52,097 nucleotides of DNA from Methanobacteriota archaeon (GTDB lineage Archaea > Thermoplasmatota > Poseidoniia > Poseidoniales > Poseidoniaceae). Positions 23,762 to 32,939 of this stretch are shown here, piece by piece. The notes beneath the pieces are model-generated. The model did no database searches and was not told the DNA's origin. It was given only the letters and a program-made list of their open reading frames with translations. A program made the translations under genes and the position numbers. Numbering within the stretch: the stretch's first letter is position 1; the number at the start of each line of letters is the position of its first letter. Location: positions 5,486-57,582 of the forward strand of contig PBMS01000014.1 in NCBI GenBank assembly GCA_002722695.1, in the 5' to 3' direction.

Positions 23762-24229
23762 TCAGAACTTGCCGGAGGAACCAAAACCGCCGTCGCCTCG
23801 CTCGGTTCGGTCCAGCCCTTCCATGGTGGTCTCAACCAAATGGACCAGCGGTACAGGTGCGAAGAGCAACTGTGCAACTCGCTCCCCTGCGTTGACCGTG
23901 AACGTGTCCCCCTCGCCGATCCACGTGGCGAGCACCTTGAGTTCACCTCGGTAGTCCGAATCGATGGTTCCAAGACCGTTGGGCATGATCATCCCTTTTT
24001 TGCCAAGGGATGAACGGCAGCGAATCTGCCCCTCCCATCCTTCGGGGATGGCGGTTGCCCAGCCGGTGGAGATGAGAACCGTGGACCCCTTGGGCACGAC
24101 CGTCTCCTCAACGGCGTACAGGTCCCAACCCGCCGCTTGAGCTGACCCTTGGGTCGGTAGCACGGCGCGCTGATCAAGACGGGCGAACGGAATTCGGAGC
24201 GAAATCCGGTCCATGTCCGTACTCACCAT
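23762..24229 (-). CDS. dut: dUTP diphosphatase
   Basis: It hydrolyses dUTP to dUMP, keeping uracil out of DNA and feeding dTMP synthesis. All five trimeric dUTPase motifs are present in a 155-residue product: AAGWDLYA (1), RSSLGKKG (2), GTIDSDYRGELK with the catalytic Asp and Tyr (3), GERVAQLLF (4), and the flexible ERGDGGFGSSG tail (5). The ATG at 24229 is chosen because the frame further upstream is AT-rich non-coding sequence. It is divergent from nrdB, which also serves deoxynucleotide supply, with a 274-base shared upstream region. Confidence 0.95.
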   Translation of the reverse strand: MVSTDMDRISLRIPFARLDQRAVLPTQGSAQAAGWDLYAVEETVVPKGSTVLISTGWATAIPEGWEGQIRCRSSLGKKGMIMPNGLGTIDSDYRGELKVLATWIGEGDTFTVNAGERVAQLLFAPVPLVHLVETTMEGLDRTERGDGGFGSSGKF

Positions 24230-24434
24230 ACATTCCTTTTTGACTGTTGGGATAATGTAAGATTTTACCCACAATCGGTTCCAGTGGAAAACAAGGTGAT
24301 TTTGGCATGAAAAACAAACTTTTAGAAAAAAATTTATCGATGATTTTCGAGACTTCAAAACGAAGCACTGCTCCAATATGCGCGGTGTTCAGCCGGACCG
24401 GAAAAACCCTTCAGTTTAATCCTGCCGAGAGGGC

Positions 24435-24444
24435 ATATATTATA
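24435..24444 (+). promoter_or_regulatory. TATA box of nrdB
   Basis: ATATATTATA is the only strong TATA element in the dut-nrdB intergenic region (24230-24503). It lies about 60-70 bases before the nrdB ATG, giving a leader of some 40 bases. A GGGGGGT run at 24490-24496 may act as ribosome binding site. A weaker AT tract, TAAAATCTTACATTA on the minus strand (about 24246-24260), could serve dut. Confidence 0.5.
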
Positions 24445-24503
24445 GGCGTCCGAGAAGGGCAAACAAAATCCAGCGCGACTGCGAATCACGGGGGGTACTA
24501 AGC

Positions 24504-25538
24504 ATGGTCATAGAACACAGCAAGGACGACGGCTTGAACATCGATTTGTCAAAGGAGCACATCGAGCCGATGTTGCAGGAAAACTTGGACCGATTCGTCC
24601 TCTTCCCGATCGAACACGACGACATCTGGACGTCCTACAAGCAGGCACAGGCATCGTTTTGGACCGCTGAAGAAATCGACCTCGCAGAGGACATGAAAGA
24701 CTGGAAAAACCTGAACGATGACGAACAGCATTTCATCAAACACATCCTTGCGTTCTTTGCTGCCAGTGATGGCATCGTCAACGAGAATTTGGTTGACAAC
24801 TTCAACGCAGAGGTGTGCTGGCCCGAGGCCAGGTGTTTCTATGGATTCCAGATCATGATGGAAAACATCCACGCTGAGACGTATTCATTGCTCATCGACA
24901 CCTACATTGAAGACGAACGAGAAAAGGACCACTTGTTCAAAGCACTTGAAACCGTTCCATCGGTCAAAAAGAAAGGCGATTGGGCCATGCGCTGGCTTTC
25001 GAGGAAGCGCGGGTCGTTCGCCGAGCGCCTCGTCGCCTTTGCAGCGGTTGAGGGTATTTTCTTCTCAGGTTCGTTTTGCGCCATCTTTTGGCTCAAGAAG
25101 CGTGGTCTCATGCCAGGATTGACCTTCTCAAACGAACTCATTTCGCGAGACGAAGGGCTTCATTGCGACTTTGCTTGCTTGCTTCACAGCAAGCTGATTC
25201 GAGGCGCAGGAGAGAACGTCATTCGTCGCATCATCGCCGAAGCCGTGGAAATTGAAATTGAATTCGTGACCAAGGCGCTCCCTGTCAACCTGATTGGAAT
25301 GAACGCTGACCTCATGCAACAATACATTCAATTCGTTGCCGACCGTCTGCTGGTGCAGTTGAACTGTTCCAAGATTTACAACGTCGGAAACCCGTTCCCT
25401 TGGATGGAAATGATCTCCATGCAGGGCAAGACCAACTTCTTCGAGAAGCGCGTCGCTGAGTACCAAAAGGCCGGTGTTATGGACAGCGCATCGCTCGGAA
25501 GCGTCCAACAGCGATTTTCTGTGGACGAAGACTTTTGA
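24504..25538 (+). CDS. nrdB: Class I ribonucleotide reductase, small (R2) subunit
   Basis: It houses the di-iron centre and tyrosyl radical that start ribonucleotide reduction in NrdA. The 344-residue product is close to eukaryotic R2. Metal ligands fall at the spacing of mouse R2: Asp89 (FFAASDG), Glu120 and His123 ([10 protein letters not shown]), Glu183 (AVEGIFFSG), Glu217 and His220 (RDEGLHCDF). The radical Tyr is Tyr127. The C-terminus, FSVDEDF, resembles the eukaryotic R1-binding tail. nrdA follows 58 bases downstream on the same strand. Confidence 0.97.
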   Translation: MVIEHSKDDGLNIDLSKEHIEPMLQENLDRFVLFPIEHDDIWTSYKQAQASFWTAEEIDLAEDMKDWKNLNDDEQHFIKHILAFFAASDGIVNENLVDNFNAEVCWPEARCFYGFQIMMENIHAETYSLLIDTYIEDEREKDHLFKALETVPSVKKKGDWAMRWLSRKRGSFAERLVAFAAVEGIFFSGSFCAIFWLKKRGLMPGLTFSNELISRDEGLHCDFACLLHSKLIRGAGENVIRRIIAEAVEIEIEFVTKALPVNLIGMNADLMQQYIQFVADRLLVQLNCSKIYNVGNPFPWMEMISMQGKTNFFEKRVAEYQKAGVMDSASLGSVQQRFSVDEDF

Positions 25539-25596
25539 ACCGTACGCGAACAAAGAAGGTCATCACGCTCTCACATGAACACCGGAGGATTAAGTC

Positions 25597-27990
25597 ATGG
25601 CCATGCAAGTTGTCAACAGAAAAGGCGAGCGAGAAGATGTACGATTTGATGCCATCCACGAAAAACTCGTCAAGCTTTCTGAAGGCCTCAACCCAACGTG
25701 GATCGATCCGGGTCACGTCACGAAGTTGACCATCGAGGGGCTTTACGACGGAGTGACCACTCGCGAGCTGGACCAGCTTGCCGCCGAAACCGCAGCGTCT
25801 CTCGCATCCCACCACCCCGATTACAGTCGCTTGGCTGCTCGCATTTGCGTTGACGATCTTCATCGCTCGACCAAGGATGTTTTTACCGACGTCATCACCG
25901 ACCTTCGTGAGTACATCGATCCAGAATCCAACAAGCACGCTCCCTTGATCTCCGAGGAAGTCTACGACATCATCATGGCCAACGCCGATGTTCTCAACAA
26001 CCACATTGACTACAGCCGGGATCACACCTACGACTATTTTGGATTCAAAACCCTCGAACGTTCCTACCTCCTCAAGCTCGACGGCAAAGTCGCTGAGCGC
26101 CCGCAGCACATGTTGATGCGCGTGGCCGTCGGAATCCACTACGCCAACATCGAGAAGGCGCTCAAGACCTACGACTTGATGAGCCAAGGCTACTTCACCC
26201 ACGCCACTCCAACGCTGTTCAATTCTGGGACACCCATGCCTCAGATGTCCTCGTGTTTCCTTTTGACGATGCAGGACGATTCTCTGGACGGCATCTACGA
26301 CACGCTGAAGCAATGCGCCCTCATTTCCAAGTCAGCAGGTGGCATCGGCCTCTCCATTCACCACGTCCGATCAAAGGGCTCGTACATCAAGGGCACCAAC
26401 GGGACCTCCAACGGAATCGTCCCCATGCTTCGCGTCTTCAACGACACCGCCCGATACGTCGATCAGGGCGGCGGCAAGCGAAAGGGATCCATCGCCGTCT
26501 ACCTCGAACCGTGGCATCCCGACATTCTGCAGTTCCTCGACCTGAAGAAGAATCACGGGAAAGAAGAGATGCGAGCACGCGACCTCTTCTACGCCATGTG
26601 GACGCCTGACCTGTTCATGCAACGCGTTGAGGACAACGCCGATTGGTCGTTTTTCTGTCCGAACGAATGCCCAGGCCTCCAGGACGTTTATGGGGCGGAA
26701 TTCAAGGCCATGTTCGAAGATTACGAACGCCGTGGCATGGCTCGGGAAACCATGCCCGCCCGCGTGGTTTGGGACAAAATTGTGGAAGCCCAAATCGAAA
26801 CCGGAACCCCTTACATGCTCTACAAGGATGCTGCGAACGAGAAATCCAACCAGAAGAATCTGGGCACCATCCGGTCTTCGAACCTCTGCACCGAAATCAT
26901 GGAGTACACCGCCAAGGACGAGGTCGCAGTTTGCAACCTCGCTTCCATCGCTCTTCCCAAATTTGTGAACACGAGCGAAGGCGTGTTTGACCACCAGCTT
27001 CTCTACGACGTAACCTATCACGCAACGGGCAACCTCAACCGGGTCATCGACGTGAATTACTACCCCGTCGAGGAGGCTCGCAATTCCAACATGCGCCACC
27101 GCCCCATCGGCCTGGGTGTTCAGGGTCTTGCCGACGTCTTCGCCATGCTCAAGTTGCCGTTTGAAGGTCCAGCAGCTCGAACGCTCAACAAGGAAATCTT
27201 CGAAACCATCTACTTCGCAGCGTGCACCGCATCCAAGGACGCCGCAGCGGCCGAAGGACCGTACTCCACGTTCAAGGGTTCTCCCGCAAGCGAAGGTCTG
27301 CTTCAGTTCGACCTCTGGGGCATGGACGAGCACAGCGGCCGCTGGGATTGGGACGCACTCAAGGCAGAAATCGTCGACAAAGGGATGAGGAATTCTCTGC
27401 TCTTGGCGCCCATGCCCACCGCCTCCACTTCCCAGATTCTTGGAAACAACGAATGCTTTGAAGCGTTCACATCCAATCTCTACGTCCGACGAACGCTTTC
27501 CGGTGAATTCGTCGTGCTCAACAAGCACCTCGTCAGCGATCTCATCGCCGAGGACATGTGGAGTCTTGAAATGAAGAACGACATCCTGCGACACAAGGGG
27601 TCAATCCAAGGCATCCACAGCATCCCCGAACACATTCGAGATCTCTACAAAACCACGTGGGAAATCAAGCAACGGCACGTGCTCGACATGGCTGCCGACC
27701 GAGGCGCTTACATCGACCAGAGTCAATCGCTCAACATCCACATGGTGGACGCCAACCCCGCCAAGGTCACCTCGATGCACTTCTACGGATGGAAGCAGGG
27801 TCTGAAAACGGGCATGTACTACCTCCGTACCAAGGCTGCAGCTGACGCCATTCAGTTCACGGTCGAAGCATCCACGAAGGAAGACCAAACCGTTGGTGGA
27901 CTTGCCGAACGAGCCGACGACGCCGACAGCCTCGAAGCCATCGCCTGCAGTCTTGACAGTCCCGACGACTGCCTGATGTGCGGCAGTTGA
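25597..27990 (+). CDS. nrdA: Class I ribonucleotide reductase, large (R1) subunit
   Basis: It reduces ribonucleoside diphosphates to deoxy forms. The 797-residue product begins with an ATP-cone regulatory domain (about 1-90). The catalytic barrel carries the redox Cys in PQMSSCFLL, the loop-2 region [20 protein letters not shown], the Asn-Cys-Glu triad in [10 protein letters not shown], the partner Cys in [14 protein letters not shown], and the radical-path Tyr region [13 protein letters not shown]. The C-terminal thiol pair is CLMC. It is a eukaryote-like class Ia enzyme. The Shine-Dalgarno GGAGG lies about ten bases upstream; an ATG six bases inside is an alternative. Confidence 0.97.
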   Translation: MAMQVVNRKGEREDVRFDAIHEKLVKLSEGLNPTWIDPGHVTKLTIEGLYDGVTTRELDQLAAETAASLASHHPDYSRLAARICVDDLHRSTKDVFTDVITDLREYIDPESNKHAPLISEEVYDIIMANADVLNNHIDYSRDHTYDYFGFKTLERSYLLKLDGKVAERPQHMLMRVAVGIHYANIEKALKTYDLMSQGYFTHATPTLFNSGTPMPQMSSCFLLTMQDDSLDGIYDTLKQCALISKSAGGIGLSIHHVRSKGSYIKGTNGTSNGIVPMLRVFNDTARYVDQGGGKRKGSIAVYLEPWHPDILQFLDLKKNHGKEEMRARDLFYAMWTPDLFMQRVEDNADWSFFCPNECPGLQDVYGAEFKAMFEDYERRGMARETMPARVVWDKIVEAQIETGTPYMLYKDAANEKSNQKNLGTIRSSNLCTEIMEYTAKDEVAVCNLASIALPKFVNTSEGVFDHQLLYDVTYHATGNLNRVIDVNYYPVEEARNSNMRHRPIGLGVQGLADVFAMLKLPFEGPAARTLNKEIFETIYFAACTASKDAAAAEGPYSTFKGSPASEGLLQFDLWGMDEHSGRWDWDALKAEIVDKGMRNSLLLAPMPTASTSQILGNNECFEAFTSNLYVRRTLSGEFVVLNKHLVSDLIAEDMWSLEMKNDILRHKGSIQGIHSIPEHIRDLYKTTWEIKQRHVLDMAADRGAYIDQSQSLNIHMVDANPAKVTSMHFYGWKQGLKTGMYYLRTKAAADAIQFTVEASTKEDQTVGGLAERADDADSLEAIACSLDSPDDCLMCGS

Positions 27991-28002
27991 AACCGAGGGA
28001 TT

Positions 28003-28021
28003 CCCGCACACGACGTGCGGG
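28003..28021 (+). terminator. Hairpin downstream of nrdA
   Basis: CCCGCAC (28003-28009) and GTGCGGG (28015-28021) form a perfect seven-base-pair stem with a five-base loop, 13 bases after the nrdA stop. No T tract follows, so it may stabilise the mRNA end rather than terminate. Confidence 0.4.
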
Positions 28022-28090
28022 GGTTGAATCGAAGATTCCGTTGCGACGAGCGGAGCAAACCTTAGATGCCCGACGAAAGCACAAACGGCC

Positions 28091-29152
28091 ATGGAAGCCT
28101 TGTCGAAAGTTGGCCTCGATTCAAAGCGAACCACGGCGGCAAGTGTCGCCATCGTTGGTGTTGTGGTTTATCTTGCTCTGGTTCACCTCAAGCCGATTCT
28201 GATGCCGCTGGCCATCGCCGTGTTGTTGTATTTCCTGATCAAACCCCCCGAGCGGTACATCTTCGGGAAGGTGAATCATCGTGGTGTGTCCTACGGCACG
28301 GTGATTTTGGCGTTCATCATCACGATGTACATCGTTTCGATTTTCCTTTACGAGCAGCTTTCCTTGTTCGTCGAAGAGGTCCCGGAGATCACGTCTAAAT
28401 TGGAAGAAAAACGGGCATCTGCGGCCGAATACGACCTCTACGGTTTTGAGACGATTTTTTCGGATTCCAGTTGGGTTGAGGTGTTGGCTTCGCCCAGCAA
28501 CATCGAGACGTTTGTCCTTGCCATTTTGGGCTCCCTGGGCGCCTTCGTGGGCACCATGGTGACCGTGCTCATCTTTCTTCTGTTCATCGTTCTCGAGGAG
28601 CACACCATCGCCAAGCGATTCAACGCTGCGTTTCCTCACTCCACCGGTCGAGCTCGCAACATCGTCAGAGACTCAACAGAATCCATCAGTGCTTACGTCG
28701 TCTCAAAGGTGACGTGCAGCGGGGGCCAGGCCCTGGTCATGACCGTCATCATCTCGCCGATTGGATTCAATATTCCAGGATGGTTCTTGTTCGGTGTCCT
28801 GTGTTTTCTCTTGGATTTCATTCCTATTCTCGGAGCGTTGTTTGCAACCATACCGCCCGTCCTCATTGGTTTCATCATGCTCGAGCCGCTCACGGCCGTT
28901 TTGATGCTGGCGCTGCTCATCGGTAATCAGCAGATGTTTGGCTCGTTGGTCGAGCCCAACCTCTCGGGTGCGAAAATTGGCATCTCACCTTTGGTGCTCT
29001 TGCTCACCGTCATGCTGTTTTCTCAGGTGTGGGGCATCGCCGGTGCAATCATCGGTGCACCCATGATCATCATCGCTCGCCTGGTTCTGGATGAAAACGA
29101 GCGAACACGCCCTGTTGCGGTCATGATGGCCAACGACGTGGAAGAGGAGTGA
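28091..29152 (+). CDS. AI-2E family (PerM-type) membrane permease
   Basis: The 353-residue product has about seven to eight membrane helices in the family order: two near the N-terminus (ASVAIVGVVVYLALVHLKPI, MPLAIAVLLYFLIKP), one at 70-90, then a soluble region of about 60 residues. The second half contains ISAYVVSKVTCSGGQALVM, PGWFLFGVLCFLLDFIPILG and SGAKIGISPLVLLLTVMLFS, which are typical AI-2E motifs. The family includes TqsA and sodium/proton antiporters, so the substrate cannot be named. It is convergent with lpdA, 25 bases away. Confidence 0.88.
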   Translation: MEALSKVGLDSKRTTAASVAIVGVVVYLALVHLKPILMPLAIAVLLYFLIKPPERYIFGKVNHRGVSYGTVILAFIITMYIVSIFLYEQLSLFVEEVPEITSKLEEKRASAAEYDLYGFETIFSDSSWVEVLASPSNIETFVLAILGSLGAFVGTMVTVLIFLLFIVLEEHTIAKRFNAAFPHSTGRARNIVRDSTESISAYVVSKVTCSGGQALVMTVIISPIGFNIPGWFLFGVLCFLLDFIPILGALFATIPPVLIGFIMLEPLTAVLMLALLIGNQQMFGSLVEPNLSGAKIGISPLVLLLTVMLFSQVWGIAGAIIGAPMIIIARLVLDENERTRPVAVMMANDVEEE

Positions 29153-29177
29153 ACGCGTAAAGCGACGCTTGGTTGCT

Positions 29178-30608
29178 TCACATCTTGTGGATGGCATGAC
29201 CCAGCGTGTCGAGCACGCCCTCGTGGGTCATCTCGGTCATCGTTGGGTGTGCGTGGATGGTGTGCGCCACGTCTTCGAGAACGGCGCCCATTTCAAGCGC
29301 TAGGGTCCATTCTCCAACCAGTTCGCTGATGTGCGTCCCTACGCCCTGAATGCCAAGGATGCGATGGTCGTCCTCACGAGCCACCACGCGTACAAAGCCA
29401 CCGGTCTTCTCAGCTTCTTGAGTCAATGAGCGGCCGTTTGCAGCGAGCGGGAACTTGCCGGTGATGACGGGATGGCCCGCTTCTTTGGCTTGGTCGGGAG
29501 ACAACCCCACGGAGACGATTTCCGGTTCGGTGAACACGATGGCGGGCACAGCCACAGGGTCGTAGGCTCGCTTGTGGCCTGCAATCAGTTCAGCCACCAT
29601 CTCACCTTGGAAGGAGGCCACGTGCGCCAGCATTTCCCCAGAATCGCAGAGGTCTCCAATGGCGTACACGCCTCTCATGTTGGTTTCGCATCGCTCGTTG
29701 ACCTTGACGTAGCCGCGTTCATCCATGGAAACGCCGGTTGCCCCAAGTCCTGATGAAGCGGGTTTGCGTCCCACGGTGACCAGAATCTTGTCGGCAACAA
29801 CGTGTTGCATCTTTTTGTCGTCCTTTTCGTCTTTGTCGATGAAATTCAGTTTGACCTTGCCGCCCTTTGCGTCCTCGACGCCTTTGGCAAACACGCCGGT
29901 GTGGACCTTGATCTTGTTTTTCTTGAGGAACAATTCCAGAGGGCGTCGCAGCTCTTTGTCAAAGAGCGGTAACACCGAATCCATGGCTTCCACGATGGTG
30001 ACCTCGGAACCGAGCATGCGGAAGGTGACGCCGAGCTCAAGACCGATGTATCCTCCACCCACCACCACGATGTGGTCGGGTAAGGTTTCCAGCGACAGTG
30101 CTTCTCGGGAGGAGAGCACGTGTTCGCTGAACGGCATGAACGGAAGCTCAACGGGTAATGACCCCTGAGCCATGATGACGTGGTCGGCCTGAATCAAGGT
30201 CGCATCTTTGCCTTCGCCAATCTTGACCGTCTTGGCGTCTTGGAACACGGCCCACCCGCTGACCAATTCAGCGCCCGCATTCTTGAGCAAGGCCTCAACA
30301 CCCTTGTTGAGACGGTCGACGATGCCTTCTTTCCAGCCCACGAGGTTGCCCATGCTGAGTTCGGCAGGGCCGGGAATCGAGATGCCCATGTGGCCGTCCT
30401 TGGCGGTGTGCTTGGCAAGGTTGTGGAAGGTGTGGGCCGCATGGATGAGCGCTTTGCTCGGGATGCAGCCGCGAATGAGGCACGTGCCGCCGGCCCGCTC
30501 GCCTTCAACGATGATGGTGTTCAGCCCGAGCTGAGCTGAACGAATAGCAGCGACGTAGCCTCCGGGGCCAGCACCGATCACGAGAACTTGGCATTGTTTG
30601 GTCTTCAT
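29178..30608 (-). CDS. lpdA: Dihydrolipoyl dehydrogenase (E3)
   Basis: It reoxidises the dihydrolipoyl arm of the E2 subunit, passing electrons via FAD to NAD+. Motifs: VLVIGAGPGGYVAAIRSAQL (FAD), GGTCLIRGCIPSKALIH with the redox disulfide C-x4-C, IVVVGGGYIGLELGVTFRML (NAD), YAIGDL, and the C-terminal HAHPTMTE with the His-Glu proton relay. The 476-residue length is normal. A Met three codons upstream (30617) is an alternative start. It is the last gene of the lipA-E1-E2-E3 operon, about ten bases after the E2 stop. Confidence 0.97.
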   Translation of the reverse strand: MKTKQCQVLVIGAGPGGYVAAIRSAQLGLNTIIVEGERAGGTCLIRGCIPSKALIHAAHTFHNLAKHTAKDGHMGISIPGPAELSMGNLVGWKEGIVDRLNKGVEALLKNAGAELVSGWAVFQDAKTVKIGEGKDATLIQADHVIMAQGSLPVELPFMPFSEHVLSSREALSLETLPDHIVVVGGGYIGLELGVTFRMLGSEVTIVEAMDSVLPLFDKELRRPLELFLKKNKIKVHTGVFAKGVEDAKGGKVKLNFIDKDEKDDKKMQHVVADKILVTVGRKPASSGLGATGVSMDERGYVKVNERCETNMRGVYAIGDLCDSGEMLAHVASFQGEMVAELIAGHKRAYDPVAVPAIVFTEPEIVSVGLSPDQAKEAGHPVITGKFPLAANGRSLTQEAEKTGGFVRVVAREDDHRILGIQGVGTHISELVGEWTLALEMGAVLEDVAHTIHAHPTMTEMTHEGVLDTLGHAIHKM

Positions 30609-30618
30609 TGTACGCACC

Positions 30619-31917
30619 TCACATGAAAATGGTCGCAGGGTGTTCGAGGTAGGATTTCACCAACTGCACCAAACTTGCACCGTCGTGGCCGTCAACGACC
30701 CGATGGTCCCACGACGACGAGAGGTTCATGATGCGGCGGACCACAACCTGACCGTTGTGCACGACGGCTCGGTCTTTTGCGTTGTGAACACCGAGAATTC
30801 CGACCTCGGGTTTGTTGATGATGGGCGTGGCGCCCAGACCACCGAGGCGACCGAGGCTCGTGATGGTGAAGGTGGAACCGGAGAGGTCGTCCACACCGGC
30901 CTTACCGTCTCGGGTGGCCTGGGTTACTCGCATCATCTCAGCGGCGGACTGCCAGATGTCCATGGCTTCCACGTGCATCACGACGGGGACGTACAGCCCT
31001 CGATCGGTTTGAGTAGCGATGCCGAGATTGATGGCTTCGTGTCGGGTTACGACGCCGACATCGTCGTCGTATACGGCGTTGCATTCAGGTCGCTGAGCGA
31101 GCGCTTTGACGAGCGCCTGCATGATGAAAGGCAGGTAGGTAAGTTTGGGAGCCCCTTCGGGTCGAGTGGCGTTCAGGTGTTGACGAAGCGCCTCCAATTC
31201 GGTGACGTCGACCTCTTCGAAATAGGAGAAGTGGGGGATGGTGCTGTAGGACGACATCATGCCATCGGCAATTTTCCGTCGCAAACCGATGACTTTGATG
31301 TCCTCGGTGCCGTTTCGGGCCACCTTGGCAACGCCGCCCATGGGCATGGAGGGCGTGGCCGCTGATGCTCCACCGGCGATGTGGCGGTCGAGGTCAGCGT
31401 GGCTGATGCGTCCCGCTGGGCCGGACCCCGCAACGAGTTGCAGGTCGACGTTGGCCGCTCTGGCTCGCTGGCGAACTGCGGGTGATGCCAGAGCTTTGGT
31501 TCCGGCGGCACGAGCAACGGGTGCGGCTGCGGTCGCCACGGGTGGGGCGGAAGCGGGTTCAGGTTGGTTCGCTTCAGCGACCGGTTCAGGTTTTTCTTCT
31601 TCCGCTGCAGGTTTTTCTTTCTTCGCCGCTGGCTTTTCTTCCGCAGGTTCCGGAGCTTGGCTGGCGTTGCCTTCGCCCTCCACGTCAAAGACGATGCAAA
31701 CGCCGCCAACGGGCAGGATGTCGCCGGCATCACCGACGATGCTGGCGACCGTGCCGTCGCACGGGGAAGGAATTTCCACGGTCGCTTTGTCGGTCATGAC
31801 GGACAAAATCGGGTCGTCTTCCTTGACGGTGTCGCCCACAGCCACCATCCATTCCACGATTTCACCTTCAACGACGCCTTCGCCGATGTCGGGCATTTTA
31901 AACTCAAATTTTCCCAT
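30619..31917 (-). CDS. Lipoamide acyltransferase (E2) of a 2-oxoacid dehydrogenase complex
   Basis: Core of the complex: accepts the acyl group on its lipoyl arm and gives it to CoA. From the ATG at 31917 the 432-residue product has one lipoyl domain (1-78, lipoyl Lys44 in MTDKATVEI), an Ala/Pro/Glu-rich linker, a peripheral subunit-binding domain (ASPAVRQRARAANVDLQLV, RISHADLDRHI), and the catalytic domain ending with SSSWDHRVVDGHDGASLV, which holds the catalytic His-Asp. The start lies two bases past the E1beta stop. The gene set points to a branched-chain 2-oxoacid substrate. Confidence 0.95.
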   Translation of the reverse strand: MGKFEFKMPDIGEGVVEGEIVEWMVAVGDTVKEDDPILSVMTDKATVEIPSPCDGTVASIVGDAGDILPVGGVCIVFDVEGEGNASQAPEPAEEKPAAKKEKPAAEEEKPEPVAEANQPEPASAPPVATAAAPVARAAGTKALASPAVRQRARAANVDLQLVAGSGPAGRISHADLDRHIAGGASAATPSMPMGGVAKVARNGTEDIKVIGLRRKIADGMMSSYSTIPHFSYFEEVDVTELEALRQHLNATRPEGAPKLTYLPFIMQALVKALAQRPECNAVYDDDVGVVTRHEAINLGIATQTDRGLYVPVVMHVEAMDIWQSAAEMMRVTQATRDGKAGVDDLSGSTFTITSLGRLGGLGATPIINKPEVGILGVHNAKDRAVVHNGQVVVRRIMNLSSSWDHRVVDGHDGASLVQLVKSYLEHPATIFM

Positions 31918-31919
31918 GT

Positions 31920-32930
31920 TTAGTCCTCCTGTGTTCTGTGTATTGCTTCCGCAATGCGAGATGGAGTTGGGAGGTAATCCCACTCAGTGGTGTGGGGGAA
32001 CGGGGTGTCCCAGCCCGTGACGCGCTGGATGGGCGCTTCGAGGTGGTAGAAGCAGCGCTCCTGAATCGATGCGCTCATCTCGGCTCCAAACCCGCTGGTT
32101 TTGGGTGCTTCGTGGACGATGACGCATCGCCCTGTTTTCTTGACGGAATCGACCACCGTGTCGCGGTCCCACGGAACCAAGGTTTGGAGATCGATGAGTT
32201 CGCAGTTCACACCTGAATCCTTGATGGCTTGCTCGCAAACGTGGACCATGGCGCCCCATGCTATGACGGTGCATGCGCCGCCTTCCATGACGATGTTTGC
32301 TTGTTCGAGTGGGATGGAGTAGTATTCCTCGGGCACCTCGCCGTCGGGGTGATCGTTCCACGTCGGTACGTTGTGTGGGTCGCCGTAAAACGGTCCGCGG
32401 TAGCAGCGCTTCGGTTCGAAGAAGATGACCGGATCGTTGCATTCAATGGCGCTGGTCAGGAGTCCTTTGGCGTTGCGAGGATTGGAGCAATACACGACCT
32501 TCAGGCCCGGTGTGTGCGTGAACTGAGCCTCGGGAGACTGCGAGTGGTGGTGACCACCTTTGATGCCCCCTCCGGCAGGCGTCCGGAAGGTTACGGGTGC
32601 CGAATATTCCCCGCCTGAGCGGTGTCGAAGTTTGGCAATTTCGTTGACGATTTGGTCGTAGGCCGGGAAGATGTAGTCCGCAAATTGAATTTCAGCAACA
32701 GGGCGGAGTCCGTTGAGGCCCATGCCCATGGCGATGGCTGCGATGCCACCTTCCGCCAGCGGTGAATCGAACACACGGTGGGGGCCGTGTTTCTCCTGCA
32801 GGCCGGCCGTGACCCGAAACACACCGCCGAAATAACCCACGTCCTCGCCAAAAATGACGACGTTGGGGTCGTTTTGCAACTGGTGCTCCAATGCGGAGTT
32901 GAGGGCGGCGATCATGTTCATTTTTGCCAT
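31920..32930 (-). CDS. 2-oxoacid dehydrogenase E1 component, beta subunit (branched-chain type)
   Basis: With E1alpha it performs thiamine-diphosphate-dependent decarboxylation of the 2-oxoacid. The 336-residue product has MIAALNSALEHQLQNDPNVV, FGEDVGYFGGVFRVTAGLQE, FDSPLAEGGIAAIAMGMGL, FADYIFPAYDQIVNEIAKLR and GGHHHSQSPEAQF, the canonical E1beta series. FGEDVGYFGGVFR is closest to BCKDH E1beta. It lies nine bases after the E1alpha stop in the operon. Confidence 0.95.
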   Translation of the reverse strand: MAKMNMIAALNSALEHQLQNDPNVVIFGEDVGYFGGVFRVTAGLQEKHGPHRVFDSPLAEGGIAAIAMGMGLNGLRPVAEIQFADYIFPAYDQIVNEIAKLRHRSGGEYSAPVTFRTPAGGGIKGGHHHSQSPEAQFTHTPGLKVVYCSNPRNAKGLLTSAIECNDPVIFFEPKRCYRGPFYGDPHNVPTWNDHPDGEVPEEYYSIPLEQANIVMEGGACTVIAWGAMVHVCEQAIKDSGVNCELIDLQTLVPWDRDTVVDSVKKTGRCVIVHEAPKTSGFGAEMSASIQERCFYHLEAPIQRVTGWDTPFPHTTEWDYLPTPSRIAEAIHRTQED

Positions 32931-32939
32931 CGTCTCACC

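Noticed and set aside
23033-24013. A 326-codon plus-strand frame over lipB and dut
   Set aside because: Both genes beneath it on the minus strand carry complete catalytic motifs; this frame has none.
24307-24501. A 64-codon plus-strand frame directly upstream of nrdB
   Set aside because: It covers the TATA box of nrdB and AT-rich promoter sequence; no ribosome binding site or conserved feature supports translation.
26371-27594. A 407-codon open frame on the minus strand inside nrdA
   Set aside because: It is the antisense shadow of a long GC-biased gene; composition is low-complexity and no motif is seen, while nrdA is unmistakable.
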